Source: Aliiroseovarius sp. Z3
GTDB taxonomy: Bacteria; Pseudomonadota; Alphaproteobacteria; Rhodobacterales; Rhodobacteraceae
NCBI RefSeq assembly: GCF_029105185.1
Contig: NZ_JAFMZK010000002.1
Location: 186,001-250,000 of the forward strand
Direction: 5' to 3'
DNA: 64,000 nucleotides
Numbering within the stretch: the stretch's first letter is position 1; each line of letters opens with the position of its first letter. Shown here one piece after another: positions 8,787-18,656 of the stretch. Under the pieces are notes generated by a model. The model did no database searches. It had not been told where the DNA came from and saw nothing but the letters and a program-made list of their open reading frames with translations. Made by a program: the position numbers and the translations under genes.

Positions 8787-9734
8787 ATGTTTCGTATCAC
8801 CACAGCCCTATTCGCCCTGATGACCATGCCCGCCCTTGCGGACGAGGATATCCCCGATCAATATCCCGGCTCTGTGCTTTACGAAAAACCGGTCGAGGTG
8901 ATCCCGGATGTCTGGTCGGCGATTGGCGCAACAGCACCTCCGGGATACGACAACGCGGGCCATAACAACAACCTGAGCTTTATCGTGACCGGTGACGGCG
9001 TCGTGGTGGTCAATGCAGGCGCCAACGCCAAATTGGCCGAGGCCCTGCACACGGAAATCAAGGCGGTGACTGACCAACCCGTCAAGCTTGTGATCAACGA
9101 GAACGGGCAAGGCCACGCGATGCTGGGCAACAATTACTGGATCGACCAAGGGGTCGAGGTGTTGGCCCATGTCGATGCAGCGCACGAGTTCGAAGAATAT
9201 GCCGCCCAGATTTATGACGGGATGACGCGTTACGCACGCGAAAACGCCGAAGGTACCGTGCCGATGGGGCCGACCCGCACGTTTGAGGAAAAAGAAGTGA
9301 TCTCGATGGGCAGTAAGACCATCGAGGTGCTCTATTCCGGCCCGGCCCACAGCCCCGGCGACATTCAGGTTTGGTTGCCAAACGAGGGGTTGGTGATAGC
9401 AGGCGACATGGCGTTTCATAACCGCATCCCTCCGATTTTCGAAGACACCTGCACGAGCTGCTGGATTGAAACATGGGAGACAGCATTTGCCCCTCTGGGC
9501 GCGACCTATGTGATCCCCGGTCACGGATATCCCACCAACATGGCGCAGGTTGAAGAGCACACGATCGGATACCTGAAACATCTACGCAGAGAGATTGGGG
9601 CGCTTCTTGAGGGCGGCGGCACCTTGGAAGATGCCTATTATGTCGACCAGTCGCCATTCGCGCACCATGACACGTTCGAGGAGCTGGCCACCAAGAACGC
9701 CGGTCAGGTTTTCACCGAAATGGAGTTTGAATAA
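8787..9734 (+). CDS. Exported metallo-beta-lactamase-fold protein lacking the HxHxDH motif
   Basis: A 315-aa protein with a signal peptide (TTALFALMTMPALA) and the MBL-fold layout. The later ligand positions are kept: H188 in GPAHSPGD, D207 in VIAGDMAFHN and H246 in IPGHG. The first metal-binding motif, normally NTHxHxDHxxGN, reads NENGQGHAMLGN at 104-115, replacing the ligands with N106, Q108, H110 and A111; the preceding VDAGA is VNAGA. It resembles periplasmic quinoprotein-relay-type MBL proteins. Hydrolytic activity is doubtful; metal or ligand binding is possible. Cys222 and Cys225 form a TCTSC pair. ATG 8787 is behind GGAGGA. Confidence 0.85.
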   Translation: MFRITTALFALMTMPALADEDIPDQYPGSVLYEKPVEVIPDVWSAIGATAPPGYDNAGHNNNLSFIVTGDGVVVVNAGANAKLAEALHTEIKAVTDQPVKLVINENGQGHAMLGNNYWIDQGVEVLAHVDAAHEFEEYAAQIYDGMTRYARENAEGTVPMGPTRTFEEKEVISMGSKTIEVLYSGPAHSPGDIQVWLPNEGLVIAGDMAFHNRIPPIFEDTCTSCWIETWETAFAPLGATYVIPGHGYPTNMAQVEEHTIGYLKHLRREIGALLEGGGTLEDAYYVDQSPFAHHDTFEELATKNAGQVFTEMEFE

Positions 9735-9741
9735 CCCGCGC

Positions 9742-10875
9742 TCAGCCCCGGTTGCGCAGATGGTCCAGCATCGCCCCTGATCCGAAACCGTCTGCCACCA
9801 AACCGTTGTCGCGTTGATAGCTGCGCAATGCTGCGGCGGTGTTGGGGCCGGGGAAGCCATCGGCACCCAGCGTGTCGTACCCGGCACCCGTCAACCGCTC
9901 TTGAAGTTCACGTATGCCGTCGCGGGTCAGCACGATCAGATCATCCGGGCATTTGGCTTTGATCGGTTGCCCGCCTTGCACCCGATCCGCCAACAACCCA
10001 ACCGCAATCGCATAGGCATCCGCCCGGTTATAGGTCAGCAACACATCGAAGTTTCCAAAGGTCATGAAAGCCGGACCACTTGCACCCGAGGGAAGCAGAA
10101 CCGACGCGTCGCCATAGTCCGGTACCTGACTCCCACCTGCTGATATGACACCCGCGCGGTCCCATTCTGTGGCTGGGCGCTTTGCATGACGTCCTGCCAA
10201 CGCATAGTCGAACCCATCGGGCAATATGACCTCGATCTGGCAGGGGCGGCTCTTGCGCCAACCATGCTCGGCCAGATAGTTCGCAACCGAGGCCAGCCCG
10301 TCCTGTGGATCGTCGCCCCAAATATCGCGCCGTCCATCGGCGTCATCGTCGACAGCAAAGCGTTGAAAGCTGGATGGCATGAACTGCCCATGCCCCATCG
10401 CTCCGGCCCAGGAACCACGCATCGCCGAAGGGGCAATATCGCCAGCATCAATGATTTTCAGTGCGGCGATCAGTTCATCTTCGAAGAAGCTGGCGCGGTG
10501 GCCTGACTGCGCCAAAGTGGCAAGCGCCGTCAGAACCGGCCAGTCGCCGCGTGTTGCACCGTAGTCGGATTCCAGCCCCCAGATGGCCAGTATGATCTGT
10601 GCATCGACGCCATATTGCTCTGAGACATTGTTCAAAAGCGCCCGGTTTGCGCGATAACGCGCACGCCCGTTGCGAATGCGCTTATCTGTAACAGCGCGAT
10701 CCAGATATTGCGAGATGGTAAGCGTGAACTCCGACTGATTTGATTGCTTATCAAGCACTCTGGGGTCGGGTCGCAGATGGCTTGCGCATAGCTCCAGTGT
10801 CCGGTCTGAAACTCCGGCCTGATCCGCACGTTTCCGGAAGGCATGACACCATGCCTGAAAATCTTTTTCTAACAT
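9742..10875 (-). CDS. Lytic murein transglycosylase, MltB family, with peptidoglycan-binding domain
   Basis: About 377 aa. An SLT_2/MltB catalytic domain contains the family glutamate in ILAIWGLESDYGATRG and the block GSWAGAMGHGQFMPSSF. It is followed by a C-terminal PG_binding_1 domain (LQERLTGAGYDTLGADGFPG). The family cleaves glycan strands to 1,6-anhydro-muropeptides in the periplasm. No signal peptide or lipobox is visible from ATG 10875 or from the in-frame TTG at 10926, which abuts the rnr stop. Export is therefore unexplained. It lies directly downstream of rnr. Confidence 0.85.
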   Translation of the reverse strand: MLEKDFQAWCHAFRKRADQAGVSDRTLELCASHLRPDPRVLDKQSNQSEFTLTISQYLDRAVTDKRIRNGRARYRANRALLNNVSEQYGVDAQIILAIWGLESDYGATRGDWPVLTALATLAQSGHRASFFEDELIAALKIIDAGDIAPSAMRGSWAGAMGHGQFMPSSFQRFAVDDDADGRRDIWGDDPQDGLASVANYLAEHGWRKSRPCQIEVILPDGFDYALAGRHAKRPATEWDRAGVISAGGSQVPDYGDASVLLPSGASGPAFMTFGNFDVLLTYNRADAYAIAVGLLADRVQGGQPIKAKCPDDLIVLTRDGIRELQERLTGAGYDTLGADGFPGPNTAAALRSYQRDNGLVADGFGSGAMLDHLRNRG

Positions 10876-10926
10876 TGTACTGTTCAACACCAACTCAAAT
10901 TTATTGTCCCGACGGACCTTTACCAA

Positions 10927-13182
10927 CTACTTACGTGAGCGTTTCACCTTCTTTCTCAGCTTCGCGGATTTCCGCTTTGTTGTCATGGGTTTCCGCGGGG
11001 TGGACTTCCCCCCCTTGCGAGATCTGTTGGGCGTCAGTTTACGCCCTTCTATGTTCAAAAGCTCAAGCGTCAGCCCGCCGGTGGTCGGTATGGCCTCGGA
11101 CAGTCTTACGGTTACACGTTGCCCCAGACCAATCACCAATCCAGACCGTTCGCCCACAAGGACCTGTTCGTCCTTGTCATGGCGAAAATACTCGTTGCCG
11201 AGCGAACTGATCGGCACAAGACCGTCCGCACCAGTCTCGTCCAGTTTCACGAACAGGCCAAATCGCGCGATGCCCGAAACGCGCCCAGTAAACTCGTTGC
11301 CGACACGTTCGGCCAGGAAGGCGGCCAGATAGCGGTCTGTAGTGTCACGCTCTGCCGCCATGGACCGCCGCTCCGTTTCCGAGATGTGCTGGGCTGTGGC
11401 CTCAAGCTTTTCGATATCTTCGGCGCTGAGGCCGTCCTTGCCCCAGCCGTGACCCGAGACCAGAGCACGATGCACGATCAGATCGGAATAGCGGCGGATT
11501 GGCGACGTGAAATGGGCATAGGATTGCAATGCCAGCCCGAAATGACCGAAATTCTCAGGGTAATAATAAGCCTGCGACATCGACCGAAGCGTCGACAGAT
11601 TGACCAGTTCGTCGAATTCGGTGTCCTGAGCCTGTGCCAGCAGGTGATTCAGGTGCCGGGTTTTCAGCACCTGACCTTTGGCCAGTGTGAACCCGGACGC
11701 CTGCGCCACCTCGCGCAAGGCTTCCAACTTCTCAGGGCTGGGTTCTTCGTGGACCCGAAACAAAAGCGGGCGTCTGAGGCGGGTCAGTTCCTCGGCGGCG
11801 GCCACATTGGCAAGGATCATGAATTCTTCAATCAGCCGGTGGGCGTCGAACCGATCGGCAAAGGCGACGGAGGCGACCTTGCCGTCCTCGTCCAGAATGA
11901 TCTTGCGTTCCGGCAGGTCCAGATCCAGAGGCTGGCGGGATGCACGGGCCTGTTTGGTCGCGTCATAGGCGGCAAAAAGCGGTGCGATAACCTCGTCCAT
12001 CAACGGTGCGCATTTTTCGTTCGGGTTGCCATCCTGTGCCGCTTGCACCTCGGCATAGTTCAACGAGCCGTGTGACTTCATCAGCCCCCGGATAAAGCTG
12101 TGGCTGAGTTTGTGCCCCTGGGCGTCCAGCACCATCCGCACCGCAATACAGGCGCGCGGCACGCCTTCGTGCAGGCTGCACAGATCGCCGGACAGCCGGT
12201 CGGGCAGCATCGGCACCACGCGGTCGGGGAAATAGGTCGAGTTGCCGCGTCGCCGGGCCTCGAAATCCAGATCCGAACCGGGTGTCACGTAATGCGCCAC
12301 ATCCGCGATGGCGACCCAGACGACATGGCCGCCGGGGTTCTTCGGATTGTCATCGGCATGGGCATAGCAGGCATCGTCATGGTCGCGGGCATCTGCCGGG
12401 TCGATGGTGATCAGCGGCAAATGTCGCAGGTCTTCGCGCCCCTTCAGGCCCGCAGGCTTCATGGCGTCCGCTTCTTCGATCACGTTGTCGGGGAACGCGT
12501 CGGGAATGCCGTGTTGGTGGATCGCAATAAGGCTGACGGCTTTGGGGGCGGTCGGGTCGCCAAGTCGGGCGACGATGCGCGCGCGCGGCAGGCCCATACG
12601 GGATTTCGGACCTGATTGCTGTGCTTCGACCAGTTCGCCGTCTTTGGCCCCGTCGTCGGCGCCCGGATCGACGCGCCATTCCTTGTCCTGCCCCTTGTCG
12701 ATGGGCACGATCCGCCCGCCGTCCGAACCCGTGCGATAGATGCCAAGAATGCGGATCGGATTGGTGCCGATGCGGCGGATCAACCGGGCCTCATAGGCAT
12801 AGGGTTCGTCCTGCACCTCGGTCATGCGGGCGAGGATGCGTTCGCCTTGCTCTAACGCCGGGTCCGAGCTTTTCATGACCAGCAGAGCACGGGGGGCGGC
12901 CCCTTCGCCTGCCCATTCCATCGGTGCCGCGTACATGTCGCCATCTGCATCGGGCGCGTCCACACGCAGCACCGCGACGGGCGGCAGTTTGTCGGGGTCG
13001 CGATAGGTCTTTCCGCGCTTGGCCAAATGGCCGTCGACCTCCAGCTCTTTCAGCAGCCGTTTCAGGTCGATGCGCGCCGCCCCCTTGATCCCGAACGCCC
13101 GCGCGATATCGCGTTTACCGGTCTGTGTGGGATTTTCGGAAATCCAGTCAAGAATCTCTTGTTTGCTGGGGATCTTGCTCAT
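10927..13182 (-). CDS. rnr: Ribonuclease R
   Basis: 3'-5' exoribonuclease of 751 aa able to degrade structured RNA. There is an N-terminal winged-helix-like region, cold-shock/OB domains, and the RNB catalytic domain with the metal-binding aspartates in [21 protein letters not shown]-terminal S1 domain follows ([20 protein letters not shown]), then a strongly basic tail rich in Lys/Arg, typical of RNase R rather than RNase II. Its ATG overlaps the dapE stop by four bases, so the two are translationally coupled. Confidence 0.97.
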   Translation of the reverse strand: MSKIPSKQEILDWISENPTQTGKRDIARAFGIKGAARIDLKRLLKELEVDGHLAKRGKTYRDPDKLPPVAVLRVDAPDADGDMYAAPMEWAGEGAAPRALLVMKSSDPALEQGERILARMTEVQDEPYAYEARLIRRIGTNPIRILGIYRTGSDGGRIVPIDKGQDKEWRVDPGADDGAKDGELVEAQQSGPKSRMGLPRARIVARLGDPTAPKAVSLIAIHQHGIPDAFPDNVIEEADAMKPAGLKGREDLRHLPLITIDPADARDHDDACYAHADDNPKNPGGHVVWVAIADVAHYVTPGSDLDFEARRRGNSTYFPDRVVPMLPDRLSGDLCSLHEGVPRACIAVRMVLDAQGHKLSHSFIRGLMKSHGSLNYAEVQAAQDGNPNEKCAPLMDEVIAPLFAAYDATKQARASRQPLDLDLPERKIILDEDGKVASVAFADRFDAHRLIEEFMILANVAAAEELTRLRRPLLFRVHEEPSPEKLEALREVAQASGFTLAKGQVLKTRHLNHLLAQAQDTEFDELVNLSTLRSMSQAYYYPENFGHFGLALQSYAHFTSPIRRYSDLIVHRALVSGHGWGKDGLSAEDIEKLEATAQHISETERRSMAAERDTTDRYLAAFLAERVGNEFTGRVSGIARFGLFVKLDETGADGLVPISSLGNEYFRHDKDEQVLVGERSGLVIGLGQRVTVRLSEAIPTTGGLTLELLNIEGRKLTPNRSRKGGKSTPRKPMTTKRKSAKLRKKVKRSRK

Positions 13183-14336
13183 GCGAAATAATCCCGGATG
13201 ATGCGTGAATAGATGGTTTTTAGCTGGCTGATTTGCGCGACTTCGACGCGTTCATCCACTTGATGCATGGTTTTGCCAACCAAACCAAATTCGACGACCG
13301 GGCAGATGTTCTTGACGAAGCGGGCATCGGATGTGCCGCCGGTTGTGGATGCTTCGGGGCGTCGCCCGACCACGGCTTCGACGGCGTTGGCCACAAGGTT
13401 CGACAGTGCGCCCGGTGGCGTGACGAAACTTTCGCCCGAGACCTTGGTGGTCATCTCGATATCCACACCGGTGGCCGTCCCGACGCGCGCGGCTTCCTTG
13501 CCCAGCCACTGGATCAGGTCGCCCGATGTGTGGGCATCGTTGAACCGGATGTTCACGGTCGCCTTGCATTCGGCAGGGATGACATTCGTCGCAGGATTTC
13601 CCGTGTCAAAGGTCGTCACCGCCAATGTCGAGGCATCGAAGTGATCGGTGCCTTGATCCAGCTCGTGCCCGGCAAGATCGGCGATCAGCTGTGCCAGCGC
13701 GGGCACCGGATTCAGCGCGCGATGGGGATAGGCGGAATGGCCCTGCACCCCGCGAGCGGTGAAAAAGGCCGTCATTGACCCGCGCCGCCCGATTTTCATC
13801 ATCTCGCCCATCGTGTTTGGGCTGGTCGGCTCGCCGACAATGCAATCGTCCATGCTTTCGCCCGCCCCGGCCATCCAGTCCAGAATGGCGGTGGTGCCAT
13901 CGGTGGCGTCGCCTTCTTCGTCGCCGGTGATGGTGATCACAAGTGATGCGTCCGCCGGCGCATCAGCCACGAAATCAATCGCAGCGGCGACCCACGCGGC
14001 CACACCGGACTTCATGTCCGTGGCGCCGCGCCCATACAGGTATCCATCGCGAATGTCCGCGCCGAACGGGTCAACGGTCCACGCATCCGCATCGCCCACC
14101 GGCACAACATCCGTATGGCCGTTAAAGCCCAGCGTGCGGGCATTGCCCGATCCCCAGCGGGCAAACAGGTTCGACACGCCCCCCCGGTCGATCCGCGTGC
14201 AGGCAAAGCCCGCGGTCGACAGCAGGTCTTCCAGCAGGACCAATGCCCCGCCTTCTTCGGGCGTAACCGAAGGGCATCGCACCAGCTGCTGTGTCAGGGC
14301 CACCGGGTCCACCGGCGTGTGGGGTGTGTCGGGCAT
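13179..14336 (-). CDS. dapE: Succinyl-diaminopimelate desuccinylase
   Basis: M20 zinc peptidase-fold enzyme of 385 aa releasing LL-diaminopimelate in the succinylase branch of lysine and peptidoglycan precursor synthesis. Metal-site motifs [26 protein letters not shown] and [12 protein letters not shown] are intact. ATG 14336 follows a GGAAAGGAG Shine-Dalgarno; an open upstream extension to 14387 is not needed. It pairs functionally with dapD at 16.3 kb and overlaps rnr by four bases. Confidence 0.96.
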   Translation of the reverse strand: MPDTPHTPVDPVALTQQLVRCPSVTPEEGGALVLLEDLLSTAGFACTRIDRGGVSNLFARWGSGNARTLGFNGHTDVVPVGDADAWTVDPFGADIRDGYLYGRGATDMKSGVAAWVAAAIDFVADAPADASLVITITGDEEGDATDGTTAILDWMAGAGESMDDCIVGEPTSPNTMGEMMKIGRRGSMTAFFTARGVQGHSAYPHRALNPVPALAQLIADLAGHELDQGTDHFDASTLAVTTFDTGNPATNVIPAECKATVNIRFNDAHTSGDLIQWLGKEAARVGTATGVDIEMTTKVSGESFVTPPGALSNLVANAVEAVVGRRPEASTTGGTSDARFVKNICPVVEFGLVGKTMHQVDERVEVAQISQLKTIYSRIIRDYFA

Positions 14337-14480
14337 ATTCGTGCGCTCCTTTCCGACATCTGTAATGGGTTGGTGGGGGCAGGGCAATCGGCGGGGTGGA
14401 TCGAGGGTGGTCGGGCTGGACCTTGCGCGATCACCGCTCTAACCTCGGCGTGACATTCATCATTCGCTTTGGAGCCTTCC

Positions 14481-15077
14481 GTGAAAAAACTTCTGTTCCT
14501 TCTGGTCGTTCTTCCCCTGTCGGCCTGTTTTGACGCCGATCTGGGTTTCGTGGTGCATGACGACGAAACGGCAACCATGTCGGCGCATATGCTGCTGGGG
14601 CCAGAGATGTATGGCATGATCGCGCAAAGCGGTCAGGATCCCTGCGAAGAAGGTGTCGGAACGGCGAATGCGGACGGAACCTTCAGTTGCCGGGTGAATG
14701 AAACCGACACAATCGACAATCTGATTGCCGATATCGAAGCAGGAAAACAGAACGCGGCATCTGGCGGGGTCAACCACAATCAGGGCGTCACCGTCGAACG
14801 GCTGGACGGCCCCTATGTCAAGTTGATCTTTGATCTGGCAGAGGTGAAACAAGCCGCGGCCGAAAGCGGTGCAGACCCGTCCATGATCGGAATGTTGCAA
14901 CAGGCCTTCCAAGGGCACCGGATTCACATGACGATCACCGGCAAGAACATCGTCGAGACAAATGGCGCGCTGTCTGCGGATGGAAAAACCGCTGAGATCA
15001 CGATCCCGCTCAGGGCGTTGATCGAACCTGATGCCAGCCTACCCGACCAGTTCGTGACCATCGTGCAGACTGAATAG
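14481..15077 (+). CDS. Predicted lipoprotein, LppM-like
   Basis: A 198-aa protein starting at GTG 14481 behind GGAG with 7-nt spacing. A classic lipoprotein signal MKKLLFLLVVLPLSAC places the acylated cysteine at residue 16. The following Asp at +2 would favour inner-membrane retention by the E. coli Lol rule, though that rule need not hold here. The mature part is mixed alpha/beta with an acidic bias, and resembles LppM-domain lipoproteins in its order of strands. Function is unknown. It is divergent from dapE and convergent with the HAD gene. Confidence 0.75.
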   Translation: MKKLLFLLVVLPLSACFDADLGFVVHDDETATMSAHMLLGPEMYGMIAQSGQDPCEEGVGTANADGTFSCRVNETDTIDNLIADIEAGKQNAASGGVNHNQGVTVERLDGPYVKLIFDLAEVKQAAAESGADPSMIGMLQQAFQGHRIHMTITGKNIVETNGALSADGKTAEITIPLRALIEPDASLPDQFVTIVQTE

Positions 15078-15089
15078 ACCGTCCGTGGT

Positions 15090-15725
15090 CTATGACAAGA
15101 CGTGCTCGACAATGCCCGGCAGCTCGTCGGGCGTTGTGGCATGGGCGTCCGCGCCTGACAGATCGTCGTCGCGGCCATAGCCCCACCCAACCGCGATGAA
15201 CCGCATGCCCACCGCGCGGGCGGCATTCAGGTCATAATGCCTATCACCGATCATGACGCAGTGCGCCGGATCATCCCCGGTCAGGGTCAAGGCGTGGGCC
15301 AGCAGTTCGGCCTTGTCATTGCGGGTGCCGTCCAATTCGGGACCAAATTCATGGGTCATATGTTGCGACAACCCGAAATGGGCCGTGATCTTTCTTGCAT
15401 AGGCATGGGGCTTGGCGGTCGCGATATGCATCACATGGCGCGCACGGATGGCGGTTAATGCCTCCGGAATACCGTCGAAGACCTTGCAATCATACATACC
15501 GCCCTTGTCTTCGTAGAACACGCGGTAGTGTTCAAGGGCGGCCTGAGGGTCCGGGGTGCCCAGCTTCTCGAAGCTCCACAGCAAGGCGGGCCCGATCACC
15601 CATTCCAGATCGTCTGGCGATGGTGCGTCCAGCCCCAGCTCGTGCAGTGCTTTCACCACGCTGCCGGTGATGCCGGGTTTTGGATCGGTCAGCGTGCCGT
15701 CAAGGTCCCAGAAAACGGTGCCCAT
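15090..15725 (-). CDS. HAD-family phosphatase, phosphoglycolate-phosphatase-like
   Basis: Cytosolic haloacid-dehalogenase hydrolase of 211 aa. Motif I is FWDLDGTLTD with nucleophile Asp7 and acid/base Asp9, motif II is the Thr in HIATAKPHA, and motif IV is VMIGDRHYDLNAARAVGM. The helical cap between motifs I and II (residues about 15-85) is of the Gph/PpaX kind. Substrate may be 2-phosphoglycolate or another small phosphate ester and cannot be fixed from sequence. Its ATG overlaps the stop of the upstream 113-aa gene (TGATG). Confidence 0.85.
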   Translation of the reverse strand: MGTVFWDLDGTLTDPKPGITGSVVKALHELGLDAPSPDDLEWVIGPALLWSFEKLGTPDPQAALEHYRVFYEDKGGMYDCKVFDGIPEALTAIRARHVMHIATAKPHAYARKITAHFGLSQHMTHEFGPELDGTRNDKAELLAHALTLTGDDPAHCVMIGDRHYDLNAARAVGMRFIAVGWGYGRDDDLSGADAHATTPDELPGIVEHVLS

Positions 15726-16066
15726 CAGGTGTCCTCGTCAAAAAACGGGGTCATCTGGGCGACGATCACGCTGTTTTCCTTCAAGGCGCGGCCCATCAGT
15801 TTACGCTCGTCACCCGTGATGTCGTGCCCTTCGGCCAGACGTTCGTCAAGGCTGCCATAGCCGTTCACATCCAAGGGCGCCAAGTCGGCCTGCTTCAAAA
15901 TGGCAACGGTTTCGCGCACGGCTTCGGCTTCGTCCACGCCCGAGGCATAGCAGACCAGAGCGGCACCGGTCGCGCCCTCGGGCAGCCCGTCGCCGTCTTT
16001 GCGGCCGACCTCGACCAGAAGCGTGTAAACCTGATGCGGTTTCTTCGGTTTGTTGTCTTTGCTCAT
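15725..16066 (-). CDS. Conserved hypothetical protein, 113 aa
   Basis: A small soluble protein with a basic N-terminus (MSKDNKPKKPHQVYTLLVEV) and an acidic C-terminus (TPFFDEDT). It carries GATGAALVCYASGVDEAEAVRETVAILKQ spread over a predicted strand-helix unit, and no known catalytic motif. I do not recognise the family. It is coupled to the HAD phosphatase by a TGATG overlap, so the two are probably one transcript and may act together. Confidence 0.7.
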   Translation of the reverse strand: MSKDNKPKKPHQVYTLLVEVGRKDGDGLPEGATGAALVCYASGVDEAEAVRETVAILKQADLAPLDVNGYGSLDERLAEGHDITGDERKLMGRALKENSVIVAQMTPFFDEDT

Positions 16067-16112
16067 GCGTCGGGCTTAGGCTGCATCTGCGCCGGGATCA
16101 AGCCTTGCCGGT

Positions 16113-16220
16113 TCAGACCACAACAGAGCAGGTCGCGGGCGACTGTGCCGCGCGCGTTTGGGCCGCTTCGGCGGCGAAACCCACGGCAATCAGGCTGCTG
16201 AGCAGAAGTAAACGTATCAT
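16113..16220 (-). CDS. Small secreted or membrane peptide, 35 aa
   Basis: A 35-codon frame, MIRLLLLSSLIAVGFAAEAA followed by a short polar tail with one cysteine. It starts at an ATG behind a good GGGAGGT Shine-Dalgarno. The first 20 residues look like a complete signal peptide or a single membrane helix. It lies between the dapD terminator and the 113-aa gene. No family is recognised. The start signal is strong, but coding status rests on that and composition only. Confidence 0.5.
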   Translation of the reverse strand: MIRLLLLSSLIAVGFAAEAAQTRAAQSPATCSVVV

Positions 16221-16281
16221 AGTGACCTCCCATTGTTTGGAGGTGATACGGGGCAGAACAGGATTTACGTCACTTTTCTGC

Positions 16282-16315
16282 AAAAAAAGGCGCGCCGATC
16301 ATGCACGACGCGCCT
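16282..16315 (-). terminator. Rho-independent terminator after dapD
   Basis: On the minus strand AGGCGCG and CGCGCCT form a stem around a loop of about 12-16 bases, followed directly by TTTTTTT. It lies 25 bases beyond the dapD stop. Confidence 0.8.
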
Positions 16316-16339
16316 GTTTCTTCTGATCGGTAACCGTTG

Positions 16340-17167
16340 TTAGTCGCGCAACAACTCGTTGATTCCGGTTTTCGACCGGGTTTTGGCATCCACGCGTTTC
16401 ACGATCACGGCGCAGTACAGGTTGATCCCGTTCTTCGACGGCATCGAGCCTGCGACGACCACCGAATAGGGCGGTACCTCGCCATACATGACCTCGCCGG
16501 TTTCACGATCAACGATCTTGGTCGACTGGCCGATGAAGACCCCCATGCCCAGAACCGAGCCTTCGCGCACGATGCAGCCCTCGACGACTTCCGAACGGGC
16601 GCCGATAAAGCAGTTGTCTTCGATGATCGTGGGGCCAGCCTGCATAGGCTCCAACACGCCGCCGATGCCGACGCCGCCCGACAGGTGGACGTTCTTGCCG
16701 ATCTGCGCGCAGCTGCCAACGGTCGCCCAAGTGTCGACCATGGTGCCCTCATCAACGTGAGCACCAAGGTTCACAAAGGACGGCATCAGAACAACGCCCG
16801 GTGCGATATAGGCCGATTTGCGAACAACGGCGTTCGGCACGGCGCGGAACCCTGCGGCTTTCCACTGGTTGTCACCCCAGCCTTTAAACTTCGAGTCCAC
16901 CTTGTCCCACCAGCCGCCGCCTTGCGGGCCGCCGGACTGCTCTTCCATGTCTTTCAGGCGGAAGCCCAGCAGCACCGCCTTCTTGGCCCATTGGTTTACA
17001 TGCCAGTCACCATTTTCCAGCTTCTCGGCCACACGCAGATCGCCACGGTCCAGCGCGTTCAGGGTATCTTCGATGGCTTCGCGGGTTTCGCCGGTTGTGC
17101 CGGGGGTGATGGTGTCGCGCGCCTCCCAGGCGGCTTCGATGGCGGCTTCGAGTTGGGCGTTCGACAT
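16340..17167 (-). CDS. dapD: Tetrahydrodipicolinate N-succinyltransferase
   Basis: Left-handed beta-helix acyltransferase of 275 aa, the usual DapD length. It transfers succinyl from succinyl-CoA to tetrahydrodipicolinate, committing carbon to the succinylase route of diaminopimelate and lysine synthesis. Hexapeptide-repeat stretches ([40 protein letters not shown]) and the family block [20 protein letters not shown] are clear. ATG 17167 gives [18 protein letters not shown]; the frame stays open upstream without coding character. It ends at a strong terminator. Confidence 0.97.
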   Translation of the reverse strand: MSNAQLEAAIEAAWEARDTITPGTTGETREAIEDTLNALDRGDLRVAEKLENGDWHVNQWAKKAVLLGFRLKDMEEQSGGPQGGGWWDKVDSKFKGWGDNQWKAAGFRAVPNAVVRKSAYIAPGVVLMPSFVNLGAHVDEGTMVDTWATVGSCAQIGKNVHLSGGVGIGGVLEPMQAGPTIIEDNCFIGARSEVVEGCIVREGSVLGMGVFIGQSTKIVDRETGEVMYGEVPPYSVVVAGSMPSKNGINLYCAVIVKRVDAKTRSKTGINELLRD

Positions 17168-17353
17168 GTCAAAAGGCTCCGTTCTTGGGGTGGGCGAGTT
17201 CAGGTTCGATTGGGCTATAAGGCGGAACGGTGTTTTGTGCAATGAATTGCACCATCTCGACCTTGTCGCGCCAAGGTGAAAACGTGGCACTGGTTCTTCA
17301 TCTTCAAAGGCGATAGCTCTTGGGGGAACGCACAAGTGACAGGATCAGTGAGC

Positions 17354-18196
17354 ATGAAAGACGACCGCAACCATCCGTTCCGCGACAGCCACCAGGACCG
17401 CGAGGCCGCGCACAAGACGCCCGACACGCCGCAAACCCGCGCGCAGGCCTACAAGCTGGCCTATGACGATCAGGAGTTTATGTGCCGGGACGAGCTGCGG
17501 CCGGTGCGCTGGCAGTTGGAACTTATGAAGCCTGAACTGCTGATGCAGGAATACGGCGTGGACAGCACGGTTGTTCTGTTCGGCGGGGCGCGTATCCCTG
17601 AACCTGCGAAAAAGGATGCGGCGCGCACCGAAACACTGGCCGAACTGTCGCGGTTCTATGACGAGGCGCGCGAGTTTGCGCGGCTGATGACACTGAGGTC
17701 CAAGGTGAACAACCACCGTGAGAACGTGATCGTCACCGGTGGTGGGCCGGGCGTGATGGAGGCGGGAAACCGTGGTGCGGCGGATGCGGGCGGCGTGTCC
17801 ATCGGCCTGAATATCGTGTTGCCGCATGAACAGGCGCCCAATGAATACGTGACGCCGGATCTATGCTTTAATTTCCACTATTTCGCCATCCGCAAGATGC
17901 ACTTCCTGATGCGTGCCGAAGCGATCGCGATCTTCCCCGGCGGCTTCGGCACGCTGGACGAGATGTTCGAAAGCCTGACCCTGATTCAGACCGGGCGCAT
18001 GAAGCGTGTTCCGTTCCTTCTGTTCGGTCGCGACTTCTGGACCCGCATCGTGAATTGGGAGGCGCTGGCAGATGCAGGCACAATCAGCCCGGACGATCTT
18101 GACCTGTTCCGTTTTGTGGAAACAGCTCAAGAAGCCATCGACGTGATTGACGCGTGGGAGAACCCGGGCAAACGCACTGATATTCCGGGGCGCTAA
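17354..18196 (+). CDS. LOG-family protein (TIGR00730-like), cytokinin-riboside monophosphate phosphoribohydrolase fold
   Basis: A 280-aa LOG-fold protein. The nucleotide-binding signature VIVTGGGPGVMEAGNRGA and the defining FPGGFGTLDEMFE with catalytic Glu are present. Relative to plant-type LOG it has a long N-terminal extension of about 70 residues that is polar and charged. Characterised relatives hydrolyse nucleoside 5'-monophosphates to free base and ribose-5-phosphate. In bacteria this is usually taken as nucleotide turnover. ATG 17354 is chosen because upstream in-frame codons look non-coding. Confidence 0.85.
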   Translation: MKDDRNHPFRDSHQDREAAHKTPDTPQTRAQAYKLAYDDQEFMCRDELRPVRWQLELMKPELLMQEYGVDSTVVLFGGARIPEPAKKDAARTETLAELSRFYDEAREFARLMTLRSKVNNHRENVIVTGGGPGVMEAGNRGAADAGGVSIGLNIVLPHEQAPNEYVTPDLCFNFHYFAIRKMHFLMRAEAIAIFPGGFGTLDEMFESLTLIQTGRMKRVPFLLFGRDFWTRIVNWEALADAGTISPDDLDLFRFVETAQEAIDVIDAWENPGKRTDIPGR

Positions 18197-18217
18197 GCCC
18201 CGCGAAATCCGCCTGCG

Positions 18218-18574
18218 TCAGGTTCTGGCTTCGAAAATCGGGTCGAACCCGGCCCAGATCATGCGTTTGCCGTCGAACGGCATCTGCATCAATTCTTCCC
18301 AGCGCGGATCGGATTCCATGCGCTTGGCCGCCGCGTCGCAGGTGTTTTTGTCGGGCCATTCGATCCACGAGAACACAACCGCTTCGTCCGGCGTCGCTTT
18401 CACGGCGCGTTTGAAATCCGTAACTTTGCCGTCCGGCGTCGTCTCGCTCCATGTCTCGACAATGCGGGTCGCGCCATATTCCTGAAAGATCGTCGCAGAT
18501 CGGGCGGCAAGGTCGCAATATGCGTCCTTGTTCTTGATTGGCACGGGGATCAGGAAACCTTGAACATAACTCAT
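18218..18574 (-). CDS. DUF1428 family protein
   Basis: A small cytosolic protein of 118 aa with the family opening MSYVQGFLIPVPIKNKDAYC. The family core is also present: EYGATRIVETWSETTPDGKV, VVFSWIEWPDK and MPFDGKRMIWAGFDPI. It has the dimeric ferredoxin-like (EthD/YbaA) fold. Biochemical role is unknown; YbaA-type proteins have no settled function. It is convergent with the LOG gene. Confidence 0.85.
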   Translation of the reverse strand: MSYVQGFLIPVPIKNKDAYCDLAARSATIFQEYGATRIVETWSETTPDGKVTDFKRAVKATPDEAVVFSWIEWPDKNTCDAAAKRMESDPRWEELMQMPFDGKRMIWAGFDPIFEART

Positions 18575-18656
18575 AGTGAGACCTCCACTCTATGGGCGGG
18601 CGCCACGTATCGGGCACCGCCCGAACCATAAGCATAGCCTCACGAGTGTAATCAGT

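Noticed and set aside
16282-16325. CTGTTTCTTCTG near the dapD terminator as a sixth copy of the 3' repeat
   Set aside because: It shares only about a dozen bases with copy 4 and lacks the GGATATTT core and hairpins.
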